64,000 nt of DNA, from NCBI RefSeq assembly GCF_001426705.1, contig NZ_LMFC01000001.1, positions 1,145,355-1,209,354 on the forward strand, given 5' to 3'. The notes beneath the pieces were generated by a model that was not told the DNA's origin, did not search any database, and was given only the letters and a program-made list of their open reading frames with translations. Source of the DNA: Cellulomonas sp. Root485. Its GTDB lineage: Bacteria; Actinomycetota; Actinomycetes; Actinomycetales; Cellulomonadaceae. Below are positions 27,253-35,535 of this stretch, one piece after another (the stretch's first letter is position 1; every line of letters begins with the position of its first letter). The position numbers and the translations under genes were made by a program.

Positions 27253-27684
27253 ATGAGCACGGCGCAGCCCGAGAACGCAGGAGCCGCCACCCCCGGCCCG
27301 CGGATCCTTCTGTACAGCGACGACGTCGACGCCCGCGCGCAGGTGCGGCTCGCGGTCGGTCGTCGGCTCCGGCGCGGCGCCCCGGACATCGAGTGGGTCG
27401 AGGTGGCCACCGCCGCCGCCGTCATCGCGCAGACCGAGTCGGGCGGGCTGGACCTGCTGATCCTCGACGGCGAGGCCGACAAGGTCGGTGGCCTCGGTCT
27501 CGCGCGCCAGCTCAAGGACGAGATCTTCCGGTGCCCGCCGACACTCGTCCTGACCGGACGCCCGCAGGACGCCTGGCTCGCGTCCTGGTCGAACGCCGAC
27601 GCCGTGGTCAGCCGCCCCCTCGACCCGGTCGAGCTGCACGGGGCCGTCGCCGCGATCGTCGAGTCGTCGGCCGTCACCCGATGA
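27253..27684 (+). CDS. Response-regulator receiver-like protein, degenerate
   Basis: 143 residues; a single CheY-like alpha/beta domain. The acidic start ([18 protein letters not shown]), a possible phosphoacceptor Asp in [23 protein letters not shown], the conserved Thr in LVLTGRPQ, and the terminal SRPLDPVEL (Arg replaces the invariant Lys) are visible. The Lys-to-Arg change and absence of an output domain or neighbouring histidine kinase suggest a pseudo-receiver. The stop overlaps trpD as ATGA. Conserved next to trpD in other actinobacteria, I believe; role unknown. Confidence 0.75.
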   Translation: MSTAQPENAGAATPGPRILLYSDDVDARAQVRLAVGRRLRRGAPDIEWVEVATAAAVIAQTESGGLDLLILDGEADKVGGLGLARQLKDEIFRCPPTLVLTGRPQDAWLASWSNADAVVSRPLDPVELHGAVAAIVESSAVTR

Positions 27685-28748
27685 CGGACGCCCCCACCGC
27701 ACCGACCTCGCCCACGTGGCCCGACCTGTTCGCCACGCTCGCGTCCCGGCGGGACCTCTCGTCCGACCAGACGTCGTGGGCCATGTCCGAGATCATGACC
27801 GGCGCGGCGTCGACCCCGAAGATCGCCGCGTTCCTCCTCGGGCTGAAGACCAAGGGTGAGTCCGTCGGTGAGCTCACGGCGCTGGCCGACACGATGCTCG
27901 CGCACGCCGTCCGGATCGAGGTTCCCGGCCGCACGCTCGACATCGTCGGCACCGGCGGCGACCGGTCCCACACCGTGAACATCTCGACGATGTCCGCCCT
28001 CGTCATCGCAGGAGCCGGGCTGACCGTCGTCAAGCACGGCAACCGCGCCGCATCGTCGTCCTCCGGGTCGGCAGACGTGCTCGAGGCGCTCGGGATCCGG
28101 CTGGACCACTCGCCCGCTCGCATCGCCGAGCTCGCCACCGAGGTCGGCATCACCTTCTGCTTCGCGCAGGTGTTCCACCCCTCGTTCCGGCACACCGCCG
28201 CGGCTCGCACCGAGCTGGGCATCGGGACGGCCTTCAACTTCCTCGGGCCGCTCACCAACCCGGCCCAGCCGAGGTCCGCCGCCATCGGCGTCGCCGAGGC
28301 CCGGATGGCACCGCTCCTCGCCGGCGTGCTCGCCGGACGGGGCGCCAGCGCGCTCGTGTTCCGCGGCGAGGACGGTCTCGACGAGATCGCCCCGACCGGT
28401 CCCACCCGCATCTGGGAGGTCCGGGGCGGCGGCGTCACCGAGTCGGTGATCGACTGGGAGACGGACCTCGGGGTCGAGCGGATCTCGCTCGAGTCACTGC
28501 GGGGCGCGAAGGCGGACTACAACGCCGACGTCGCCCGGCGTCTGCTCGACGGACAGACGGGCCCCGTGCGCGAGACCGTCGTGCTCAACGTGGCGGCCGC
28601 TCTCGTGGCGGACGGGACGCTGCCCGGCACTTCGGACGGCACGCTCGTCGAGCGCCTGGCTGCCGGGAGCGAGCATGCGCGCGCGGCGCTGGACAGCGGC
28701 GCGGCCGCGGACGCGCTGGCGCGCTGGCGGGCAGCCAGCGAGCGCTGA
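27681..28748 (+). CDS. trpD: Anthranilate phosphoribosyltransferase
   Basis: Joins anthranilate to PRPP in tryptophan synthesis. 355 residues. Motifs: [18 protein letters not shown] (PRPP site), [53 protein letters not shown] and the metal-binding [14 protein letters not shown] overlap with the receiver-like gene. It is isolated from other trp genes, as in mycobacteria (Rv2192c), and ends at the repeat region. Confidence 0.97.
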   Translation: MTDAPTAPTSPTWPDLFATLASRRDLSSDQTSWAMSEIMTGAASTPKIAAFLLGLKTKGESVGELTALADTMLAHAVRIEVPGRTLDIVGTGGDRSHTVNISTMSALVIAGAGLTVVKHGNRAASSSSGSADVLEALGIRLDHSPARIAELATEVGITFCFAQVFHPSFRHTAAARTELGIGTAFNFLGPLTNPAQPRSAAIGVAEARMAPLLAGVLAGRGASALVFRGEDGLDEIAPTGPTRIWEVRGGGVTESVIDWETDLGVERISLESLRGAKADYNADVARRLLDGQTGPVRETVVLNVAAALVADGTLPGTSDGTLVERLAAGSEHARAALDSGAAADALARWRAASER

Positions 28749-28749
28749 G

Positions 28750-29034
28750 GGGTCAGTCCCGGTTCCTCGTGGTCGGGCTGCCTGGGCACGTCACCGGACG
28801 TCCCTGTGCTTGTGGTCGGACTGACCTTGCGCTGTGCTCCGGCCGAGTGACGCTCCGCGCCCTCAGCCTGCGCTCCGCTCCAGGTCAGTCCCTGTGCTTG
28901 TGGTCGGACTGACCTTGCGCTCCGCTCCGGCCGAGTGACGCTCCGCGCCCCTCTGGTCGGACTGACCTTGCGCTCCGCTCCGGCCGAGTGACGCTCCGCG
29001 CCCCTCAGCCTGCGCTCCGCTCCAGGTCAGTCCT
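28750..29034. repeat. Tandem copies of an 88-bp palindromic element between convergent genes
   Basis: Unit A is 28800-28887 (88 bases). Unit B (28888-28953) repeats its first 63 bases. Unit C (28954-29034) repeats bases 13 to the end and finishes inside the stop codon and last codons of the next gene. A worn copy of the head is at 28750-28782. The core is TGGTCGGACTGACCTTGCGCT followed by CTCCGGCCGAGTGACGCTCCG. GGACTGACCT near the start of a unit is the exact reverse complement of AGGTCAGTCC at its end, so each full unit can fold. Possibly a multiplied bidirectional terminator. Confidence 0.85.
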
Positions 29035-29308
29035 CCAACCCGAGCGCGAACGCCTGTTCCAGGTCGTGCTGGGAGTACGTGCGGAACGCGATGTAGGTCT
29101 GGGTGCGCAGGACGCCCTCGATCTTGCTCACCTTGTCCGCGATGACGTCCGCGAGGTCGTCGTGCTCGCGCACGCGGACCATGGCGATCAGGTCGACCTC
29201 TCCGGTGACGGAGTAGACCTCGCTGACGCCGGGCAGGTCGGCGATCGCGGCGGCGACCTCCGGGATCCTCGCGGCGTCCGAGTCGATGAGCACGATGGCG
29301 GTCAGCAT
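29027..29308 (-). CDS. Lrp/AsnC-type ligand-binding (RAM) domain protein, no HTH
   Basis: 93 residues consisting only of the effector/oligomerisation domain of Lrp/AsnC regulators: LPGVSEVYSVTGEVDLIAMVRVREHDDLADV, IEGVLRTQTYIAFRTYS. There is no DNA-binding domain. Stand-alone RAM proteins of this kind are known in actinobacteria and probably sense amino acids or modulate full-length Lrp proteins. The ATG at 29308 matches family N-termini; 29320 and 29317 are alternatives that overlap the upstream stop (ATGA). Located beside trpD. The last codons lie in the repeat described at 28750-29034. Confidence 0.85.
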   Translation of the reverse strand: MLTAIVLIDSDAARIPEVAAAIADLPGVSEVYSVTGEVDLIAMVRVREHDDLADVIADKVSKIEGVLRTQTYIAFRTYSQHDLEQAFALGLED

Positions 29309-29316
29309 GCTCGCCA

Positions 29317-31242
29317 TCATGCCGTGCGCGGAGGGCGAACGCTGATCGGGATGACCCGCGCGTCGTCGAGGTCGAGCGTCACCGGCCGAGCCTCGGTGAT
29401 GTCGAGCTCACGCTCCCCGGCGGAGCCGTCGGACGCCGGCACCAGCTGCACGACGCGGCCGTCGTCGGCGGTCGCGAGACGAGGGCGGACCAGGGTGGCG
29501 ACGGCCGTGGTGGCGTCCCCGAGCGACTCCGCCGACCGCACGGGGCACGCCCAGGGCACGTCCACGGCGACGAGCCGCACGCCCGGCTTCTCGAGCCACG
29601 CGAGGATCAGGTCGGTCTCCTCCGGGTGCGCCGCCGTCGCGGGCGCCACCGCAGGCTCGACCTGCTCGCCGGTGGCCTGGAGGGTGGCGATCGTCGGGCG
29701 AGGATCCGTGCGGCGGTCGACGCGTGCGGTCCCCGCGAGGCGCCCGTAGCGCACGAGCACGATCTCCCACCCGCCGTCGTCGCTGCGACGCGCGGCCACG
29801 AGCTCGGGACAGGTGGCGAGCGGAGCGAACCGCTGGGCGCGTGCTGCGCCGCGCAGGAATCCGCCGAGCCTGTCCCGGACGGTCGCAGCCTCCTCGAAGC
29901 GTTCTTGCGCTGCGAGCCACGCGATCCGGTCGGCGTGGGCCTCGACCACCGCGGCCGGGTCGGCGAGCATCGCGTGCCGGACCCGGTCGACCACGTCCCC
30001 GTAGTCGACGACGCCCTGGTGACCCGTGCAGGGCGCTCCGCACTTGCCCATCTCGGCGAGCACGCAGGCGGAGGAGCCTGCCAGAGCCACCAGGGGGAGC
30101 CGGCGGGTGCACTGCCGGATCGGGAAGCTCTCGTGCAGCGCCTCGACGGCCAGCTGCGCGGTGGAGGCCGAGGAGAACGGGCCGATGTAGGTGGCGCCGT
30201 CCTCGTCCTTGACCTCCCGGACGACGGACAGCCGCGGGTACGGCTCGGAGGTGAGCCGGACCCACGGCATGCGCTCGGGGAACCGGGAGCGGCGGTTGTA
30301 CCGGGGGGAGTGGGCGGCGATGAGCCGCAGCTCCCGGATGCGCGCTTCGAGCGGTGTGGCGCACGGGACGGGGTCGACGCGGTGGGCGACACGGACCATC
30401 TCGATCATCCGGCTGCGCTTCTCGGCGGACGTGAAGTACGACCGCACGCGCTGGCGCAGCGACGTGGTGGAGGTCCCGACGTACAGGACCTCGTCGCCGG
30501 GTCCGCGGAACAGGTAGACGCCAGGGGTGTCCGGCAGCCCGTCCGCCAGGGTGCGCTTGCGGCGCACGTCCTGTGGCACGGGGTCCGTCGCCGTGGCGAG
30601 ATCCTCCAGGTGGGTGACGCCCAGGGGCGCGAGCCGCGCCAGGAGGGCGTGCAGCACGTCAACCGTCGCCTGCGCGTCCGACAGCGCCCGGTGGTTGGGC
30701 GTCACGGTGGCGTGGAACAGGTTGGCGAGCGACGAGAGCTTGTGGTTCGGTGCCTCGTCGCGGGTGACGACGCGCCGGGCGAGCCGGACCGTGTCCACCA
30801 CCTGGTTGCCCGGCCACGCGTGACCCGTCCGCGCGGCGGCCGCCTTGAGGAAGCCGATGTCGAACGGGGCGTTGTGCGCGACGAGCACCGCGCCGCGGGA
30901 GAACTCGAGGAAGCTGGGCAGCACCTGCTCGATCGGCGGGGCACCGATCAGCATGGTGGTGGTGATCCCGGTCAGCACCTGGATGAACGGCGGGACCGGG
31001 CCTCCGGGGTCCACGAGCGTCTGGAACTCGCCGAGGACCTCCCCACCGCGCACCTTGACCGCCCCGATCTCGGTGATCGCGCAGTCCGCAGGGGTGCCGC
31101 CGGTGGTCTCCAGGTCGACGACGACGAACGTGACGTCCGACAGCGGCGTCCCCAGGTCCTCCAGGGTCAGCTGGACCGGTCGGCCGGCCGGGTCCGGGGT
31201 GGCGTCCGCCCAGACGGGGCGCAGGCGGCGGACGGTCGACAT
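29317..31242 (-). CDS. DEDDh exonuclease fused to a UvrC-like GIY-YIG domain
   Basis: 641 residues. N-terminal DEDDh 3'-5' exonuclease (about 37-205): FVVVDLETTGG, VLVAHNAPFDIGFL and the terminal HRALSDAQATVDVLHAL carry the acidic residues and the His. Next is a GIY-YIG nuclease domain (about 240-330): PGVYLFRGPGDEVLYVGTSTTSLRQRVRSYF, with the Arg and ARIRELRLIAAHSPRYN helix. The rest resembles UvrC's middle and Cys-containing region (MGKCGAPCTGHQG). This is the Cho-like fusion of mycobacteria (Rv2191), presumably DNA repair. Start at ATG 31242 follows TAGCGT by seven bases. Confidence 0.9.
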   Translation of the reverse strand: MSTVRRLRPVWADATPDPAGRPVQLTLEDLGTPLSDVTFVVVDLETTGGTPADCAITEIGAVKVRGGEVLGEFQTLVDPGGPVPPFIQVLTGITTTMLIGAPPIEQVLPSFLEFSRGAVLVAHNAPFDIGFLKAAAARTGHAWPGNQVVDTVRLARRVVTRDEAPNHKLSSLANLFHATVTPNHRALSDAQATVDVLHALLARLAPLGVTHLEDLATATDPVPQDVRRKRTLADGLPDTPGVYLFRGPGDEVLYVGTSTTSLRQRVRSYFTSAEKRSRMIEMVRVAHRVDPVPCATPLEARIRELRLIAAHSPRYNRRSRFPERMPWVRLTSEPYPRLSVVREVKDEDGATYIGPFSSASTAQLAVEALHESFPIRQCTRRLPLVALAGSSACVLAEMGKCGAPCTGHQGVVDYGDVVDRVRHAMLADPAAVVEAHADRIAWLAAQERFEEAATVRDRLGGFLRGAARAQRFAPLATCPELVAARRSDDGGWEIVLVRYGRLAGTARVDRRTDPRPTIATLQATGEQVEPAVAPATAAHPEETDLILAWLEKPGVRLVAVDVPWACPVRSAESLGDATTAVATLVRPRLATADDGRVVQLVPASDGSAGERELDITEARPVTLDLDDARVIPISVRPPRTA

Positions 31243-31249
31243 GACGCGG

Positions 31250-31255
31250 ACGCTA
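31250..31255 (-). promoter_or_regulatory. -10 element TAGCGT, leaderless promoter of the exonuclease fusion
   Basis: On the minus strand TAGCGT is followed by seven bases and the ATG at 31242. Confidence 0.55.
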
Positions 31256-31336
31256 CCCACGGCCACCCACACGACCGGGATCTCCGCCCGGTGCGTCGCC
31301 GCCCCCGCCAACCTCCCCTGGGGCGCGGCAGGTCGA

Positions 31337-31342
31337 TAGTTT
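31337..31342 (+). promoter_or_regulatory. -10 element TAGTTT, leaderless promoter of the LysR gene
   Basis: TAGTTT ends six bases before the ATG at 31349; no ribosome site. Confidence 0.55.
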
Positions 31343-31348
31343 CGACTG

Positions 31349-32314
31349 ATGGAGCTCGAGCTGCGTCACCTGCGCCTCATCGTCACCGTCGCGGAGCAGG
31401 GCTCGGTCACGCGTGCGGCTACAGCTCTCGGCCTCACGCAGCCTGCCCTGACCGCCCAGCTCAACCGCATCGACAGGGCATTCGGGGCCGCGGTGTTCAC
31501 CCGCGACCAGCGCGGGGCGCGACCCACGGCGCTGGGCGAGTTCGTCCTCGGGCGGGCCAAGGTCCTGCTCCCGGCGATGGCGGCGCTGGTCGAGGACGCG
31601 CACCGCATCGTGGCGGGCACTGACCTGCGGACGCGCTCGGTGCGCGTCGGCACGGCGAGCACCGCGCTGGGCGGCCTCTTCGTCAACCGGCTGATCTCGG
31701 AGCTCGATGTCGAGGTGACGAGCGTGACGCTGCCCGACGTCGACGGGGTCACCGACCAGCTGGCGACCGGGGCGCTCGACGTCGCGCTCGTGGGGCTGTG
31801 CGGCAACGCTGAGCCGCCCGCCGCGGACGGGGTCCGGTGGTCGCGGGTGAGCACCGACCCCGTGTTCCTCCTGGTGCCGGACGACCATCCGCTCGCTGCG
31901 CGTGCCGTCGTGACGCTCGGCGACCTCGCGGACGCCGAGTGGTTCGGGGTCACCGGCGCGGGCTGCTTCCAGCGCTGCTTCGTCACCGCTTGCGCGCGGG
32001 CGGGGTTCACGCCGGTCAAGGTGAGCGAGGCGGACCGGGCGGCGTGCGTCGACCTGGTGCGTGCCGGCCACGGCGTGGCGCTGGTGCAGCCCACCTTCCC
32101 GGACACGCCGGGGGTCTCCGTGGTCCCGCTCGCGGGCGCACCGTTGCAGTGGGCGCACCACGTCGGGTGGCACGAGGAGCGTGCAGCGCTGCCGGTGGAG
32201 GGCCTCGTCGACGCCGCGGCCGGGGCGCATGCCGAGGCGGTCAGCCGGAGCAGCCCGCGCTTCGTCGACTGGCTGGCCCCGGGGCATAACCGCGGTGCTA
32301 TGCCCCGCGAGTGA
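31349..32314 (+). CDS. LysR-family transcriptional regulator
   Basis: 321 residues. The N-terminal HTH (ELRHLRLIVTVAEQGSVTRAATALGLTQPALTAQLNRIDRAFGAAVFTRD) is a textbook LysR domain, followed by the periplasmic-binding-like effector domain (SVRVGTASTALGGLFVNRL to about residue 300). Signal unknown. A divergent exonuclease gene lies 107 bases away and the protease gene follows 77 bases later, so either is a plausible target; this is inference from position. Confidence 0.92.
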   Translation: MELELRHLRLIVTVAEQGSVTRAATALGLTQPALTAQLNRIDRAFGAAVFTRDQRGARPTALGEFVLGRAKVLLPAMAALVEDAHRIVAGTDLRTRSVRVGTASTALGGLFVNRLISELDVEVTSVTLPDVDGVTDQLATGALDVALVGLCGNAEPPAADGVRWSRVSTDPVFLLVPDDHPLAARAVVTLGDLADAEWFGVTGAGCFQRCFVTACARAGFTPVKVSEADRAACVDLVRAGHGVALVQPTFPDTPGVSVVPLAGAPLQWAHHVGWHEERAALPVEGLVDAAAGAHAEAVSRSSPRFVDWLAPGHNRGAMPRE

Positions 32315-32339
32315 TCTGTTGCTCGACACCTGTCATCCC

Positions 32340-32345
32340 TATCGT
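32340..32345 (+). promoter_or_regulatory. Candidate -10 element TATCGT before the serine protease
   Basis: TATCGT lies 46 bases before the ATG, within an interrupted dyad TGTCA...TGACA (32331-32349). The leader contains a GGAGGG ribosome site. Confidence 0.35.
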
Positions 32346-32391
32346 GACAAGCGGCCTACCCGGCCGATGTGACGACGGAGGGACGACAGAC

Positions 32392-33885
32392 ATGACGCGA
32401 CACACCTGGAGAGGGGCGGTGACGGCCTGTGCGGCCGGCGCGCTCCTCGTCGGACCGCTGGCGGTCGGATCGACTGCCGCAGCATCCGACCCCGGATCCA
32501 CCAGCCCGCACGAGCTCGGCATCGAGCAGAAGGTCGACCCCGGCATCGCCCGAGCCCTGGAGCGCGACCTCGGCATCAGTCGCACCGACGCAGCCGCGCG
32601 CCTGACCTTCCAGGCCCGTGCGGCAGGCATCGAGGACGCCCTCGAGCGGCGCCTCGGTGCCTCCTTCGCGGGGGCGTGGGTCGATCCCACGAAGAACGTG
32701 CTGTATGTCGGCGTGGCCGACCAGGGCGCCGCCGCCGCGGTCCAGGCCGCGGGCGCGAAGGCGGTCGTCGTCGACGACACGCTGGCCGAGCTCCAGGGCT
32801 GGCAGGCGTCGCTCGACGCGGCGAGCCCCGTCGCGGCCGACCAGGTGCCCAGCTGGTTCGTGGACGTCGCCACCAACTCCGTCGTCGTCTCGGTGCGTCC
32901 CGGCGGCGAGGCCACGGCCCAGGCACTGATCGAGCAGGCGGGCGTGCCGGCCACGTCCGTGACGTTCGAGGCCACGCAGGAGGCGCCTCGGACGTACATC
33001 GACATCGTCGGCGGGAACGCCTACTACATCGGGAGCGGCGCGCGGTGCTCCGTCGGGTTCGCCGTGACCGGCGGGTTCGTCTCCGCCGGGCACTGCGGCA
33101 CGACGGGCGCGACGACGACGTCGCCGAGCGGGACCTTCCGCGGGTCGAGCTTCCCCGGCAACGACTACTCCTGGATCGCCGCGGCCTCGGGGAACACGCC
33201 GGTCGGTGCGGTGAACCGCTACGACGGGACCCGGGTGACCGTGGCCGGGTCGACCGACGCGGCCATCGGTGCCTCGGTCTGCCGGTCCGGCTCGACGACG
33301 GGCTGGCACTGCGGCACCATCCAGGCCCGCAACGCGAGCGTCACCTACGCGCAGGGCACGGTCAGCGGGCTCATCCGCACGAACGTGTGCGCGGAGCCCG
33401 GTGACTCCGGCGGCTCGCTCATCGCGGGCACCCAGGCGCAGGGTGTGACGTCCGGTGGGTCCGGCAACTGCTCCTCGGGCGGCACCACGTACTTCCAGCC
33501 GGTCAACGAGATCCTGTCCGCCTACGGCCTCACGCTGACCACGGGAGGCGGCACCACACCGCCCCCGACGACCGCGTGCTCGGGCTACGCCGCCAGCTAC
33601 CAGGGCTCCCTGAGCTCCGGGGCAGCGGTCGCGCAGCCGTCCGGCGGCTCGGTGAGCGTGACGCGCAGCGGCACCTTCCGGCTGTGCCTCGCAGGTCCGT
33701 CGGGCGCCGACTTCGACCTGTACCTGCAGAAGCGCAACGGGTCGGCGTGGTCGACCGTCGCGCAGGGCACGTCCTCGTCGAACAACGAGGCGTTCACCTA
33801 CAACGGCACGGCCGGCACCTACCGGTACGTCGTGCTGGCGTACTCCGGTTCCGGCTCCTACGTCCTGGGCGCGACGACGCCCTGA
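32392..33885 (+). CDS. Secreted S1 serine protease (streptogrisin / Cellulomonas-protease type) with pro- and PPC domains
   Basis: 497 residues: signal peptide (MTRHTWRGAVTACAAGALLVG...), an alpha-lytic-type prodomain to about residue 200, a mature S1E protease, and a C-terminal PPC domain (about 400-497; FDLYLQKRNGSAW, GTYRYVVLAYSGSG). The catalytic triad is visible: His in FVSAGHCGTTG, Asp in PGNDYSWIA, Ser in CAEPGDSGGSLIAG, with cysteine pairs SGARCS..GHCG and CRSGSTTGWHCG. The mature part closely matches what I recall of the Cellulomonas 69B4 chymotrypsin-like protease. Folding would need the prodomain. GGAGGG ribosome site. Confidence 0.95.
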   Translation: MTRHTWRGAVTACAAGALLVGPLAVGSTAAASDPGSTSPHELGIEQKVDPGIARALERDLGISRTDAAARLTFQARAAGIEDALERRLGASFAGAWVDPTKNVLYVGVADQGAAAAVQAAGAKAVVVDDTLAELQGWQASLDAASPVAADQVPSWFVDVATNSVVVSVRPGGEATAQALIEQAGVPATSVTFEATQEAPRTYIDIVGGNAYYIGSGARCSVGFAVTGGFVSAGHCGTTGATTTSPSGTFRGSSFPGNDYSWIAAASGNTPVGAVNRYDGTRVTVAGSTDAAIGASVCRSGSTTGWHCGTIQARNASVTYAQGTVSGLIRTNVCAEPGDSGGSLIAGTQAQGVTSGGSGNCSSGGTTYFQPVNEILSAYGLTLTTGGGTTPPPTTACSGYAASYQGSLSSGAAVAQPSGGSVSVTRSGTFRLCLAGPSGADFDLYLQKRNGSAWSTVAQGTSSSNNEAFTYNGTAGTYRYVVLAYSGSGSYVLGATTP

Positions 33886-33900
33886 CGTCGGACGACACAC

Positions 33901-33940
33901 GCGGCCCGACGCTCACCCTCACGGGTGGGTGTCGGGCCGC
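33901..33940. terminator. Hairpin terminator after the serine protease
   Basis: GCGGCCCGAC and GTCGGGCCGC form the outer stem, with GCTCACCC/GGGTGGGT extending it. Confidence 0.8.
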
Positions 33941-33959
33941 GTCTCGTCCAGCCGCCACC

Positions 33960-33965
33960 TAGGGT
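33960..33965 (+). promoter_or_regulatory. -10 element TAGGGT, leaderless promoter of the NYN gene
   Basis: TAGGGT ends seven bases before the ATG at 33973. Confidence 0.55.
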
Positions 33966-33972
33966 GCTGGAC

Positions 33973-35265
33973 ATGGGTGGTGACGCGGGGACCGGCGACG
34001 ACGCCGGCGAGGTGCCGACGGCGCTGCGGTCGGCGCTCGTGCAGGTCGCCTCGGATGTCCTGGGCGCCACGGATCCGGTCGACGTGCCTCCGTCGCTACG
34101 GGCCGTGCACAGGTTCGCCCCCCGGCGTCGGGCCACCGCCGGCGCCGGGCCGCTGTGGCTGGCCCTGCAGGACGATGCCTTCCGGGCCAAGGTCGCCCGC
34201 GTGTGGGCGCAGTCCCACCCGGAGCTCGCCGCCTCCGTCGCACCCGACGCGTCGGAGCCGGTTCCGCCGTCGGTGCAGGCTGCCGTCGGCGGCTGGCTGC
34301 TCGGGACCGCACGGTGGCGCGACCTGCTGCCCCCGGACGAGGCCGGCGAGGGTGCCGGCGCCGCGCAGGTGCAGGCGCGGCTCGAGCGCGCCCAGAACGA
34401 GGTGGAACGGTTCCGGTCGGACGCCGCCGTGGCGCGCGAGGAGGCGCGAGCAGCCCAGGACGAGCTCGGTGCCCTGCAGCGCGAGCTGCGCCGGCTCCGG
34501 TCGGACGCTGACCGTGCCCGCAGCGAGGGCAGGCGTGCGGCCGACGAGGCACGCGCGTCGCTCGATGCAGCCGAGCTCGCGCGGGCGCGCGCCGAGGACG
34601 ACCTGCGACAGGCGCACGACGAGCGACGGTCCGCCCAGGCGGAGCGGACGGCGGCGCGCGCCGAGCTCCGTGCGGCCCGCAAGCTTGCCGACGTCCGCGT
34701 GCGCCTGCTGCTCGACACCATCGTCGACGCCGCGAGCGGTCTGCGGTCCGAGCTGGCCCTGCCGCCCGTCGCGGACCTGCCCGCCGACCTGGTCAGCCCG
34801 CCGACCGAGCGCGCCGCGGTGCGCCCCGGGTCGCGCGGCCGCTCGGTGGACGACCCGGCTCTCCTCGACGAGCTGCTGCGCCAGCCCTGGGCGCACCTGG
34901 TCGTCGACGGCTACAACGTCTCCAAGACCGGCTTCGGGGACCTGTCCCTGGCGGAGCAGCGTCGCCGTCTCGTCGACGGGCTCGCCGGCATCGTGGCCCG
35001 GACCGGAGCCGAGGTGACGTGCTGCTTCGACGGCCAGGAAGGTCAGGCCCAGCCGTCCGGCGGCGGATACTCGCGCGTCGTGCGGGTGCTGTTCGCGGTG
35101 GGGGAGATCGCCGACGACCTGATCCGCCGGCTCGTCCAGGCGGAGCCGCCCGGGCGGGTGCTCGTCGTCGTCACCAGCGACCGGGAGGTCGCCCGGGACG
35201 TCGAGGCTGCCGGAGCGTGGGTGGTGCCGTCGAGCACGCTGGTCGCCCGCCTGCAGCGCCTCTGA
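33973..35265 (+). CDS. NYN-domain (YacP-like) RNA-binding/ribonuclease-type protein
   Basis: 430 residues. An N-terminal helical region (LRSALVQVASDVLG..., to about 130), a long heptad-rich coiled coil (about 130-260, many ARAE/RRL repeats), and a C-terminal NYN/PIN-like domain with the acidic residues of the fold: HLVVDGYNVSKTGFGD, VTCCFDGQE, VLVVVTSDREVARDVEAAGAWVV. NYN proteins of this kind act on RNA; the actual activity is unknown. Family in actinobacteria next to fadD/glk, as here. Confidence 0.85.
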   Translation: MGGDAGTGDDAGEVPTALRSALVQVASDVLGATDPVDVPPSLRAVHRFAPRRRATAGAGPLWLALQDDAFRAKVARVWAQSHPELAASVAPDASEPVPPSVQAAVGGWLLGTARWRDLLPPDEAGEGAGAAQVQARLERAQNEVERFRSDAAVAREEARAAQDELGALQRELRRLRSDADRARSEGRRAADEARASLDAAELARARAEDDLRQAHDERRSAQAERTAARAELRAARKLADVRVRLLLDTIVDAASGLRSELALPPVADLPADLVSPPTERAAVRPGSRGRSVDDPALLDELLRQPWAHLVVDGYNVSKTGFGDLSLAEQRRRLVDGLAGIVARTGAEVTCCFDGQEGQAQPSGGGYSRVVRVLFAVGEIADDLIRRLVQAEPPGRVLVVVTSDREVARDVEAAGAWVVPSSTLVARLQRL

Positions 35266-35287
35266 CGCCGTTGTCGGTGGTCGTGGC

Positions 35288-35293
35288 TAGCGT
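35288..35293 (+). promoter_or_regulatory. -10 element TAGCGT, leaderless promoter of the small cysteine protein
   Basis: TAGCGT ends seven bases before the ATG at 35301. Confidence 0.55.
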
Positions 35294-35300
35294 CCGACGC

Positions 35301-35531
35301 ATGATCATCGACTGCGACACCTGCACGGCGCGCGCCACCGCGTGCGCGGACTGCGTCGTGACGTTCCTGACCATCCCCGTGCGCGCGTCGGCACCCGCGC
35401 CGGTCCTCGCCGACACCGGGCCGGGCACAGCAGCAGGGGCGGTCGAGCTCGATGCCGCGGAGCAGCACGCCATCGGCGTCCTCGCGGCGTCGGGTCTCGT
35501 CCCGCCCCTGCGTCTGGTGCGCGCGGTGTGA
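35301..35531 (+). CDS. Small cysteine-containing protein, unknown function
   Basis: 76 residues. The N-terminus MIIDCDTCTARATACADCVV carries four cysteines in two pairs (CDTC and CADC), a pattern that could bind zinc or an Fe-S cluster. The C-terminus is a short hydrophobic helix (AEQHAIGVLAASGLVPPLRLV). I recognise it only as a short actinobacterial conserved protein found in this neighbourhood; function unknown. Stop lies four bases before the convergent acyl-CoA synthetase stop. Confidence 0.75.
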   Translation: MIIDCDTCTARATACADCVVTFLTIPVRASAPAPVLADTGPGTAAGAVELDAAEQHAIGVLAASGLVPPLRLVRAV

Positions 35532-35535
35532 GCCG

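Noticed and set aside
28750-29034. Repeats considered as a CRISPR array or origin
   Set aside because: Spacers between repeat cores are themselves repeated, unit lengths differ (88, 66, 81) and there are no cas genes or DnaA boxes.
33960-35265. Coiled-coil NYN protein considered as an SMC or Rad50-like protein
   Set aside because: There is no Walker A or B motif; only the NYN acidic residues are present.
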